21,018 bases of DNA. Origin: Gemmatimonadota bacterium (lineage in GTDB: Bacteria > Gemmatimonadota > Gemmatimonadetes > Longimicrobiales > Gaopeijiaceae). The stretch is taken from the NCBI GenBank assembly GCA_018678395.1, contig JAHHMJ010000705.1:1-21018 (forward strand). The letters are read 5' to 3'. This document shows positions 5,767 to 13,261 of the stretch, piece after piece. Each line of letters opens with the position of its first letter. The stretch's first letter is position 1. A model generated the notes under the pieces. That model had not been told where the DNA came from, did no database searches, and saw only the letters and a list, made by a program, of their open reading frames with translations. The position numbers were made by a program, and so were the translations under genes.

Positions 5767-8595
5767 TTACTCCTCCGAGATCCCCAGGGACTCAAGCACG
5801 ATGCGCTGCTGCTCGCTCGTGTGGTCGCTCGCCTTGCCCTCGGCGGGGCTGGCCCGCTCCGGTCGCGCGACGTACCGCAGGGGAATCTCGCGCGGTACGA
5901 CGGCGCGCAGACGAGGACCGACGAAGGTGAGCGCGCCCATGTTGCGCGGCTCCTCCTGGGCCCACACCACTTCGCTCAGCCCGGGGTAGGAGCGGACCAT
6001 CTCGTCCAGGTCTGCCGCCGGGAAGGGGTAGAGCTCCTCGATCCGGGCGACGGCGACTCCCTCGGCCTCGTCCCGACGGCGGTGGCCCTGAATGTCGTAG
6101 TAGACCTTGCCGGTGCAGAGCACGAGCCGGCGGACCGAAGCGCGGTCCTCGACCATGGGATCCTCGAGGACCGGACGGAAGCCGGCGTTCACGAGCTCGG
6201 CCGCGGTGGAGCTGGCCGCGGGCAGCCGCAGCAGGCTCTTCGGCGTCATCACGATCATCGGGCGGGACGGGCGCCACAGCGCCTGGCGGCGCAGCAGGTG
6301 GAAATGCTGTGCCGGGGTCGTCGGGTAGACCACCCGCATGTTCCCTTCGGCGCAGAGCTGCAGGAACCGTTCGAGCCGGGCCGAGGAGTGCTCGGGACCC
6401 TGTCCCTCGTACCCGTGGGGCAGGAGCAGGCTCAGGTTCGAGACCTGACCCCACTTCTCCCGGCCCGACGAGATGAACTGGTCGATGGCCACCTGGGCCA
6501 CGTTGACGAAGTCACCGAACTGCCCCTCCCAAAGCACGAGGTCCCGCTCGCTCGCGACCGAGTATCCGTACTCGAACCCGACCACTCCGGCCTCGGTCAG
6601 CGGGGAGTTGAAGACCTCGAGGCGTCCGGGGCCGAGAGAGGCCAGGGGTGTATGCAGCTCGCCTGTTTCGGCGTCGTGGAGGACGATGTGGCGGTGGCTG
6701 AAGGTGCCGCGCTGCGCGTCCTGACCCGTGAGTCGGACGACCAACCCCTCCACGAGGAGCGACCCGATGGCCAGCGCCTCACCGTAGGCCCAATCGAGCC
6801 GCGTGTCGGCTTCGAGCGCCTCGTGGCGGCGCTTGAGCTGGCGCTGGAGTTTGGGGTGGACCGTGAAGCCGTCGGGTACGGCGACCGAGGCCTCGTTGAC
6901 CCGCTGCAGCGTCTCGAGAGCCACCGAGGTGGCGGGCTGTGACGCCGCGGCGGGCTCGAGCTCCGTCTCGACGTCGACGTCCGCGGGGGATTCGGCCTTC
7001 ACGGAGTCCTGCGCTTCCCGGAGACGCCCGAGAACCTGCTCGTCGATCGCCTCGACTTCGGCGGGTGTCGCGACGCCCTCGTCCACGAGGCGCGCGGCCC
7101 ATTTGGTCCGCGCCGTGGGATGGTCGGAGATTCGCTGATAGAGACGCGGCTGCGTATAGGCGGGCTCGTCGCCCTCGTTGTGGCCGTGCCGGCGATACCC
7201 GATCAGGTCGATGACGACGTCGTCGTGGTAGTGGTCCCGGTAGGCCATGGCCAGACGGATCGCGCCCAGACACGCTTCGGGCTCGTCTGCGTTGACGTGC
7301 AGAATCGGGAAGTCGAAGCCCTTGGCGAGATCGCTCGAGTAGCGCGTGGAGCGGCCCTCGCCGGGCGTAGTCGTGAACCCGATCTGGTTGTTCGCGATGA
7401 TGTGGATCGAGCCTCCCACGGCGTAGCCCTCGAGGCGCGCCATGTTGAGGGTCTCGGCCACGACGCCCTCGGCCGCGAACGCCGCATCCCCGTGAATCAG
7501 GATCGGGACGACCCGGTCCGACACGCGCACTTCGCTGTCCTCGGATCCGTACTGCCATGCCCGCGCCATGCCCATCACCACGGGGTTGACGTACTCGAGG
7601 TGGCTCGGGTTGGGCGCGAGCACGATCTCGAGGGTCCCGTGAGCCGTTTCGTACCGACCGCGGGCGCCGTGGTGGTACTTCACGTCGCCGGTCCCCGCGA
7701 CGTGGAGCGCGCCCTTGCCCTTGAGGCCTTCGAATTCCCGCAGCAGGTCCTCGTACGGCACTTTGAGGATGTGCGTCAGGACGTTCAGGCGTCCACGGTG
7801 CGCCATCCCGAGAACCACCCGATGACTGCCGCGGGCGCTCGCCTCCTCGAGGGCGAGATCGAGCATCGGCACCATCATGTCGGTGCCCTCGATCGAGAAT
7901 CGCTTCTGGCCGAGATAGGCCCGGTGCAGGAACTGTTCGAAACCCTCGACCTGCGTCAGGCGTCGCAGGAGCCGCTTTCGCGCCTCACCGTCCAGAGCTT
8001 GGGTGTGCACGCCGGACTCCACCTGGGCCCAGAGCCAGCGGACCCGCTCCGGGTCTTCCATGTGCTCGAACTCGTAGCCGATGTGGCCGGTGTAGGCCGC
8101 CTCGAGGCGACGCAGTGCCCCGGCGACCGACTCGCCCTCGCGACCCTCTTCCATGACGACCGACGCCGGCACCTGATCCAGCTCCTCCATCGAGGTGCCG
8201 AAGAAGGAGGGGTCCAGCTGCGGGTGGGCGCCCTGTTCGATCCCCAGCGGATTGATGTCGGCGCGCGTGTGGCCGTGGTCCCGATAGGCCTGAATGAAGC
8301 CGGTCGCCCGTGACACGAGCGGCAGCAGGGCTCGCAGGTGCGCGAGCTCGGCTCGAACGCCCGGATCGTCTGCAGCAGCGAGCGGGGCCGCCGCAGGCGC
8401 GGATACGACACCGTTCGCGCTGACCCGATCGGCCAGACCATCCGGGACGATCAGGCCGGCGTCCTGCGCGGCGGCGGGGCCCCGGTCGAAGAAGGCGCGC
8501 CACTCCGAAGGCACCGCCTCCGGGTTGCGAGCGAACTCCTCGTACAGGAGCTGGGCGTAGGCGGCGTTTTGGTGATCGAACGGAATGTCGCTCAT
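5767..8595 (-). CDS. sucA: 2-oxoglutarate dehydrogenase E1 component
   Basis: A 942-residue thiamine-diphosphate-dependent E1 subunit, close to the about 930 residues of E. coli SucA. It decarboxylates 2-oxoglutarate and transfers the succinyl group to the lipoyl arm of E2 in the TCA cycle. The N terminus has the usual E2-contacting segment (NAAYAQLLYEEFARNPEAVP). The ThDP/Mg motif GDAAFAAEG starts near 365, followed by NNQIGFTTTPGEGRST. GYRRHGHNEGDEPAYTQP is near 460. The pyrimidine-binding transketolase-like domain and the C-terminal domain with YYDIQGHRRRDE and VWAQEEPRNMGAL complete the protein. No actinobacterial-type E2 domain is fused at the N terminus, so separate sucB and lpd genes must exist elsewhere, as none is in the window. 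The start at ATG 8595 lies in the usual position, though no clear Shine-Dalgarno precedes it. Confidence 0.97.
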   Translation of the reverse strand: MSDIPFDHQNAAYAQLLYEEFARNPEAVPSEWRAFFDRGPAAAQDAGLIVPDGLADRVSANGVVSAPAAAPLAAADDPGVRAELAHLRALLPLVSRATGFIQAYRDHGHTRADINPLGIEQGAHPQLDPSFFGTSMEELDQVPASVVMEEGREGESVAGALRRLEAAYTGHIGYEFEHMEDPERVRWLWAQVESGVHTQALDGEARKRLLRRLTQVEGFEQFLHRAYLGQKRFSIEGTDMMVPMLDLALEEASARGSHRVVLGMAHRGRLNVLTHILKVPYEDLLREFEGLKGKGALHVAGTGDVKYHHGARGRYETAHGTLEIVLAPNPSHLEYVNPVVMGMARAWQYGSEDSEVRVSDRVVPILIHGDAAFAAEGVVAETLNMARLEGYAVGGSIHIIANNQIGFTTTPGEGRSTRYSSDLAKGFDFPILHVNADEPEACLGAIRLAMAYRDHYHDDVVIDLIGYRRHGHNEGDEPAYTQPRLYQRISDHPTARTKWAARLVDEGVATPAEVEAIDEQVLGRLREAQDSVKAESPADVDVETELEPAAASQPATSVALETLQRVNEASVAVPDGFTVHPKLQRQLKRRHEALEADTRLDWAYGEALAIGSLLVEGLVVRLTGQDAQRGTFSHRHIVLHDAETGELHTPLASLGPGRLEVFNSPLTEAGVVGFEYGYSVASERDLVLWEGQFGDFVNVAQVAIDQFISSGREKWGQVSNLSLLLPHGYEGQGPEHSSARLERFLQLCAEGNMRVVYPTTPAQHFHLLRRQALWRPSRPMIVMTPKSLLRLPAASSTAAELVNAGFRPVLEDPMVEDRASVRRLVLCTGKVYYDIQGHRRRDEAEGVAVARIEELYPFPAADLDEMVRSYPGLSEVVWAQEEPRNMGALTFVGPRLRAVVPREIPLRYVARPERASPAEGKASDHTSEQQRIVLESLGISEE

Positions 8596-8752
8596 CGACG
8601 CGGGTTCCGGTGCGCACAGGGGCGCCCGACCGGTCCGGAGGGCCGGGCGAAAGCACCTTAAGCTATACGATTTCCCGGCGGCGGCGAGGGGGATGCCCGA
8701 CGGGCCGATTCTCGTCGGTAGCCACCCGTGTCGGGAACCGCGACACTAGACG
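8596..8752. promoter_or_regulatory. Divergent intergenic region between sucA and pgeF
   Basis: This 157-bp gap has one AT-rich island at 8657-8672. It can be read as a -10-like TATACG on the plus strand (8664-8669) or TATAGC on the minus strand (8668-8663). Neither has a good -35. An imperfect dyad, CGCCCG (8623-8628) with CGGGCG (8644-8649), lies in the sucA leader and has no T-run, so it is not a terminator. Confidence 0.35.
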
Positions 8753-9529
8753 ATGGATCCTGTCGCTGCTCCGATCGGAGCCCTCGTAACCGAGGCGCCC
8801 GCGTGCGACGCGCTGCCGGTCTACACACACCCGATGTGGCGGGACCGGCACCCGTGGCTGGTCCAGGGAATCACCGCGGCCGGCGACGGCGACGTGCCGT
8901 TCAACCTCGGGCTGTTCACCGACGAGGCCGCTCATCGGGTCCTGGAGCGCTGGCGGCAACTCGGCGCGGAGTTGGGTGTCGCCTCGGCGGTTCACGCGCG
9001 TCAGCCCCACGAGGCGACCGTCCGTCATCACGGCACGGGAGCGCCGGGCCTCCACCTGAGCGAGGCCTGCGATGGGCACCTCACGCGGGTGGCGGGGCGG
9101 TTGCTCGGCGTCACGGTGGCCGACTGCGTGCCGGTCACGCTCGTCTGTCCCGACCGGCGCGCGGTCGCGGTGGTTCACGCCGGATGGCGCGGGGCCGCGA
9201 AAGGCATCGCCGAGGCTGCGCTGCGCGCGTTCGAATACCGTCTCGACGTCGGACCGTCCCGGTTGGAGGCCCACCTGGGACCGGCCATCTGCGGGGCGTG
9301 CTACGAGGTGGGGCCCGAGGTGCACGAAGGCCTCGGACTGCCCGTGCCCGATCGGCCCGAGCCGGTCGATCTACGGAGGGCGCTCGCGGTGAGGCTGGTC
9401 GCGGCCGGGGTGCCGGCTTCGGCGGTGACTCGGTCCTCGTGGTGCACGCGGTGCGGCGACTCTCCGTTCTTTTCACACCGTGGAGGGCACGCGGGGCGGC
9501 AGGTCGCCTTCGCGGGCATCCGGGCATGA
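8753..9529 (+). CDS. pgeF: PgeF/YfiH-family laccase-domain protein (purine nucleoside phosphorylase / peptidoglycan editing factor)
   Basis: A 258-residue cytoplasmic protein of the multi-copper polyphenol oxidase-like family, the usual length. The zinc-site residues are visible: H81 (SAVHARQ), C125 in ADCVPVTL and H142 in HAGWRGA. Next come LGPAICGACYEVGPEV (about 174-190) and, near the C terminus, WCTRCGDSPFFSHR. E. coli YfiH/PgeF acts as a proofreading hydrolase that keeps L-Ser out of peptidoglycan precursors; related proteins phosphorolyse or deaminate adenosine. I cannot say from sequence which activity applies here. The ATG start at 8753 lacks a clear Shine-Dalgarno. Its TGA overlaps the ATG of the next gene (ATGA), implying translational coupling. 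Confidence 0.93.
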   Translation: MDPVAAPIGALVTEAPACDALPVYTHPMWRDRHPWLVQGITAAGDGDVPFNLGLFTDEAAHRVLERWRQLGAELGVASAVHARQPHEATVRHHGTGAPGLHLSEACDGHLTRVAGRLLGVTVADCVPVTLVCPDRRAVAVVHAGWRGAAKGIAEAALRAFEYRLDVGPSRLEAHLGPAICGACYEVGPEVHEGLGLPVPDRPEPVDLRRALAVRLVAAGVPASAVTRSSWCTRCGDSPFFSHRGGHAGRQVAFAGIRA

Positions 9530-9738
9530 TGGAGCCTCGGGTGGGGCTGTGCTCGATCTGCGCACACGCGCGGCGCACGGGCAATCGCAGAGGTTCCGTC
9601 TTCTACCTCTGTGAACGCGCTACGTGGGACTCGAGGCTGCGACGGTATCCGCCGTTGCCTCGGCTGCGTTGTCCCGGCTACGAGCCCGAAGGCGAGTCCG
9701 GCACTTCGGCCGCAGCCGGGGGGGACCCGCCCGCGTAG
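9526..9738 (+). CDS. Small conserved four-cysteine (zinc-ribbon-like) protein of unknown function
   Basis: A 70-residue protein beginning MMEPRVGLCSICAHAR. It has CxxC at C9/C12 and further cysteines at C29 (FYLCERA) and C49 (LRCPGYEP), giving a C-x2-C-x16-C-x19-C spacing that could bind one zinc. RGSVFYLCERA...YPPLPRLRCPGYEP resembles a short uncharacterised protein I recall in several bacterial phyla, where R-G-S-x-F-x-L-C-E and Y-P-x-L-P are conserved. I do not know its function. The ATG at 9526 overlaps the pgeF stop (ATGA), so it is probably translated with pgeF; the second ATG at 9529 is an alternative. The last about 16 residues (GESGTSAAAGGDPPA) are low complexity and lie antisense to the end of the hydrolase gene, a 61-nt convergent overlap. 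Confidence 0.7.
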   Translation: MMEPRVGLCSICAHARRTGNRRGSVFYLCERATWDSRLRRYPPLPRLRCPGYEPEGESGTSAAAGGDPPA

Positions 9739-10568
9739 GGCCCTTCCGGCCCGGTGAGAAACTCGCGGAGAACGGTGGCCGAAGCATTGGGACGCTCCTC
9801 CACGACCTGATGCCCGCAGCGCTCGAGGACCTCGAGACGCCCCCTCGGCAACTCCGCCGCGAGGCGCCGTCCGCCCGCGAGCGGAACGACCGGGTCCCGG
9901 TCGCCCCAGAGGCACAGCGCCGGCACGTCGATCTCCGGAATGCGGGCGACAAGCCGATCCAGATCCGTGGGAATGATCGCCCGTGCGCAACGCAGGTAGG
10001 CGGCTCGACGCGCCCTGCTCTGCATGGGGCGTGCGTAGCCCGCCACGCGCTGCTCGGTGACCACGTCGTCGCTGGCGACGACGGCACGCATGGCCGTCCG
10101 GATCAGCCATCGTTTCGGCAGCAGCGCGAACCCGAGTGACGCCAGCGGGGTGGAGGCGAGGTGCACGAACGGCGGTGTCCTCTGGGCATAGGCGGCGCCC
10201 GCGACGCTCACGATCCCCGCGAGGCGCGTCGGATCGCCCTCACGTGCGCGGTCGATGAGCACCAGAGCCGTCAGCAGGGCCACCGCTCCGCCGAGCGAGT
10301 GGCCGATCAACGTCGCGTCCCGCAGGTCGAGCGCGTCGATGGCGCCGAGAACGGCGCGGGACAGACCCCGCGGCGAGTAATCGCCATCCCGGGGCGCGGG
10401 CGCGCTCCCGAATCCCGGAAGGTCGATGCGGACGCAGCGGTAGTGGTCCCGTAGATGCGGAAGCCACGGCTCCCAGAACCCGCGGTGGCCTCCGTAGCCG
10501 TGCAGGAGTACCAGTGGCGGGCCGGAGCCTTCATCCGACCACGCCGCCGCGGCACCGCCGCGATTCAC
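9678..10568 (-). CDS. Alpha/beta-fold hydrolase, third gene of the YhaO/YhaN-like operon
   Basis: A 296-residue alpha/beta hydrolase. Visible parts are LLHGYGGHRGFWEPW (oxyanion-hole region, about 21-35), IDLPGFGSAP, the nucleophile elbow GHSLGGA with S91, the acid in WGDRDPVVP (D225) and the base in ERCGHQVVEERP (H253). The triad is complete. A helical cap lies between about 125 and 205. The substrate is not predictable; esterase, lipase or C-C hydrolase activities are all possible. The start is GTG at 10568, whose GTGA overlaps the TGA of the upstream ATPase by 4 nt, so translation is coupled. The C-terminal tail (GGSPPAAAEVPDSPSGS) is disordered-looking and overlaps the small cysteine protein on the other strand. 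No signal peptide is seen, so it should be cytoplasmic, possibly near the membrane with the ATPase. Confidence 0.88.
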   Translation of the reverse strand: MNRGGAAAAWSDEGSGPPLVLLHGYGGHRGFWEPWLPHLRDHYRCVRIDLPGFGSAPAPRDGDYSPRGLSRAVLGAIDALDLRDATLIGHSLGGAVALLTALVLIDRAREGDPTRLAGIVSVAGAAYAQRTPPFVHLASTPLASLGFALLPKRWLIRTAMRAVVASDDVVTEQRVAGYARPMQSRARRAAYLRCARAIIPTDLDRLVARIPEIDVPALCLWGDRDPVVPLAGGRRLAAELPRGRLEVLERCGHQVVEERPNASATVLREFLTGPEGPYAGGSPPAAAEVPDSPSGS

Positions 10569-13261
10569 GGACCGTCCAGACGCCACCGGGTCGCCCCTCT
10601 CGCGACCGCCCGATCCGCCCAGTCCGGATGGCAGGTGAAGAGGAACACCTGGCGCTCCCCGGCGGTGCGCACCAGCAGGTCGAGGCCGCGCTCCCGTCTC
10701 TCGGGGTCCCAATTGACGAACACCTCGTCGAGGAAGAGCGGCAGGCGCTCCCCCCCCTCGTCGAGGTGTGCCACGAGAGCGAGCCGCAGCGCGAGGTACA
10801 CCTGCTCCCGCGTGCCGGTCGAGAGGGGCTCCGCGACTTCGCGGGGGCCGTCGAGAGCCGGACCGGAAACCCGGAGCTCGCGACTGCGGTCGTCGGACAC
10901 CTCCAGGCGGTCGTAGCGCCCTCCGGTCAGAAGCCGCAGGTTCTCGCCCGCGAGTCTCAGGATGTCCGGCTGGTGCGTCTCCCGCACACGCCGGTCCGCC
11001 TCGTCGACCAGGACGGAGAGGATCCACAGGCGGTCGTGCTCGCGGCGCAGGCGTTCGCGGTCCGCCCGCAGCTGGACGAGCTGACCCTCGAGGGCGTCGA
11101 GCGTCTCGCCCTCCTGGGGCATCTCGAGGCGAGAGGCGAGCGTGCGTTCGTCGGCGAGCCAGACCTCGATCGCGTCGGACCGGTCTTCGAGCTCGGCCTC
11201 CAGGCGGCCGACGGGGTCGGGCTCGGACAGCCACGCCACGCCCTCCCGCTCGGCCGCTGCCAAGGCCTGCTCGATCGACTGGAGATCCGCGTGCCGGGCC
11301 TCGAGTCGTGCCCGGCGCTGCTCGGCCTCGCGAGCAGCGGCGAGGCTGCGCTCTGCCTCCTCGGCGGCCTCGTCCGCGGAATCTCCGAACGGCGCGAGCC
11401 GCGCCTCCAGGTCTCGCAGTGCGGCCATCGCCGCAGTTTGCCGCTCCTGGGCCTCCAGCCGGAGCTGCTCGACCCGTTCGAGGCGGGAGGCGGCTCGGTC
11501 GGCGGCCGTCGCCCGCGTGCGGGCTCCCTGAAGTCGCTCGTTGAGGATTGCTGCGAGGCCGGTCGCCGTCGCCTCACCCCGCTCGGGAAGCAGGGCGGCG
11601 AACCTCGCGGTTTCGTCTTCGAGCGCCCGCAACTGGGACTCGAGGGGTCCGGCTTCGTCGGCGAGGTCGAGATCGTCCCGCAGCCACTCTCGGCAGGAGC
11701 CGAGCCGTCGGGCCAGTTCGGGATCGGGCCGCGGGCCGGCGCTGAGGCCCAGAGGACGGAGCATCGTGCTGACGGCTTCCCGTGCTTCCCGGATCGCGCG
11801 GGCTCGCTGCTCGGCCCCGAGAGCCTGCCGCGCGGCGGACGCCCGCGCCAGGCGGAGTCGCCGGATGCCCATGCCGACCAGGAGCACGCCCAGCAGCAGC
11901 AGCAGGAGAGCCCCGGAAGGTGACGGCGCGACCGGTATCTCCACGCCCGCGATTCCGGCGACACCGAGCGCGAGCAGGATCGCTCCGACGGCCACCGTGC
12001 CGGCCTCGGAGCCGAAGCGGGCCCCCGATCCGTCGCCGGTGGCCTGATCCGCGCCCGGGGGGTCGCGATCGGACGAGGGCCCGATGCGATCGGCCTCGAC
12101 CCAGTCGGCCAGGGCGTCTTCCAGGCGGGGCAGGGCCAGCTCCATGAGCGCACGCGGCGCGGGCTCGGCCACCCAGGGGAGCCGCTCGACGGCGTCGTCG
12201 ATGCGGCGGGCGAGCGCCCGTCGTTCCTGGCCGATGGCAGCGAGGCGGACGGTCAGGGGCTCGGCCGCCGCGACGCGAACCCGGAACGCGTCGATCTCGG
12301 CCGACGCATCGAGGAGGGCGCGATCGGCCTCGCCGACCGCCTCGGTCTCGAACGCGAGCTCCTCGGCCTCGGTTCGAAGCTCTTCCAGAGTGGTCCAAGC
12401 CGCCTCTACGCGTTCGCGGCGTCGGGCGAGTTCGGTGCTCGGCGACGGGGGCATACCGACCAGGGCCGCGGGGTCGCCGACCGAGGCCTCGAGCGCGGAG
12501 ACGGCCACGAGTTCCTCCCGGACCGGCACCCAGAGCCGAAGCCGCTCGAGACGCTCCTTGACCGCCGCGCGGTCGTTGCGAGCCGATTCCAGGACCCGCC
12601 GGGTCTCCGCCAGACGATCGGCATCCCGCCGGCGCTGCTCGGCGCGTTCGCGCGCCTCGGGACGATGCCCGGAGATGCGTCGGATGTCTTCGTCGAGCTG
12701 CCGAATGCGCGGTTGGCCGCGACGGTCCGGACGCCAGAGTCCGCGCGCAGCGGTCTCGAGCTCGGTCGCGACTTCGCGAGTGGGTCGCAGATCCTGGGCC
12801 CCGAGGCGCCCGAGGATACGATCCTGGACGGCCTCCCAGCCGTCCTCGTCCAGGCTGGCCAGCTCCGCGAGCCGAATCGCGTAGACCTGCCGGAAGACGG
12901 ACCGCGGAACGTGATCGACGAAGGGCAGGTCGTCGTTGCGCAGCGCATCCGACCGGCCGTTGCGACGCAGGGTCCCGACCGGCGTGGACCGCAGACGCCG
13001 GGTCACTTCGTATTCGGAGCCGTCGCGGGTCCGCAGCTGCGCGACACCACCCAGCTCGGTCCCGTCCCAGGGTGCGAACGGGTGTCGATCCGCCGCGGTC
13101 GGATAGATCCCGTAGAGGACCGTGCAGAGGAACTCGAAGAGCGAGGTCTTGCCCGCTTCGTTGCGACCCTGGATCACGACGAGTCCGCCGAGGGGATCCG
13201 CCCCGGAGTCGAGGTCCCGCAGTCGTCCGAATGCGTCGATGGCGAGACTGCGAATGTGCAT
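10565..13261 (-). CDS. SbcC/Rad50-like SMC-type ATPase with central membrane hairpin (YhaN-like)
   Basis: An 898-residue ABC/SMC-type ATPase. The N-terminal half-site has MHIRSLAIDAFGRL and Walker A GRNEAGKTS (32-40). Long Glu/Arg/Ala-rich coiled-coil regions (about 190-400 and 500-770) flank two hydrophobic helices at about 423-470 (TVAVGAILLALGVAGIAGVEI and SGALLLLLLGVLLVGMGI). Near the C terminus come the ABC signature LSTGTREQV (about 811), Walker B LPLFLDEVF (about 840) and the H-loop region FLFTCHPDW. Rad50 and SbcC have a zinc hook (CxxC) at this midpoint; here there is a membrane hairpin instead, as in Staphylococcus YhaN-type proteins. With the phosphoesterase upstream it should form an ATP-driven DNA-end-processing complex, probably attached to the membrane. 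The start ATG overlaps the upstream stop (TGATG) and has GGGAG at 13270-13274. Confidence 0.9.
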   Translation of the reverse strand: MHIRSLAIDAFGRLRDLDSGADPLGGLVVIQGRNEAGKTSLFEFLCTVLYGIYPTAADRHPFAPWDGTELGGVAQLRTRDGSEYEVTRRLRSTPVGTLRRNGRSDALRNDDLPFVDHVPRSVFRQVYAIRLAELASLDEDGWEAVQDRILGRLGAQDLRPTREVATELETAARGLWRPDRRGQPRIRQLDEDIRRISGHRPEARERAEQRRRDADRLAETRRVLESARNDRAAVKERLERLRLWVPVREELVAVSALEASVGDPAALVGMPPSPSTELARRRERVEAAWTTLEELRTEAEELAFETEAVGEADRALLDASAEIDAFRVRVAAAEPLTVRLAAIGQERRALARRIDDAVERLPWVAEPAPRALMELALPRLEDALADWVEADRIGPSSDRDPPGADQATGDGSGARFGSEAGTVAVGAILLALGVAGIAGVEIPVAPSPSGALLLLLLGVLLVGMGIRRLRLARASAARQALGAEQRARAIREAREAVSTMLRPLGLSAGPRPDPELARRLGSCREWLRDDLDLADEAGPLESQLRALEDETARFAALLPERGEATATGLAAILNERLQGARTRATAADRAASRLERVEQLRLEAQERQTAAMAALRDLEARLAPFGDSADEAAEEAERSLAAAREAEQRRARLEARHADLQSIEQALAAAEREGVAWLSEPDPVGRLEAELEDRSDAIEVWLADERTLASRLEMPQEGETLDALEGQLVQLRADRERLRREHDRLWILSVLVDEADRRVRETHQPDILRLAGENLRLLTGGRYDRLEVSDDRSRELRVSGPALDGPREVAEPLSTGTREQVYLALRLALVAHLDEGGERLPLFLDEVFVNWDPERRERGLDLLVRTAGERQVFLFTCHPDWADRAVARGATRWRLDGP

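Noticed and set aside
7120..8313. A 397-codon plus-strand frame inside sucA
   Set aside because: It is the antisense shadow of the E1 coding sequence with no recognisable motif.
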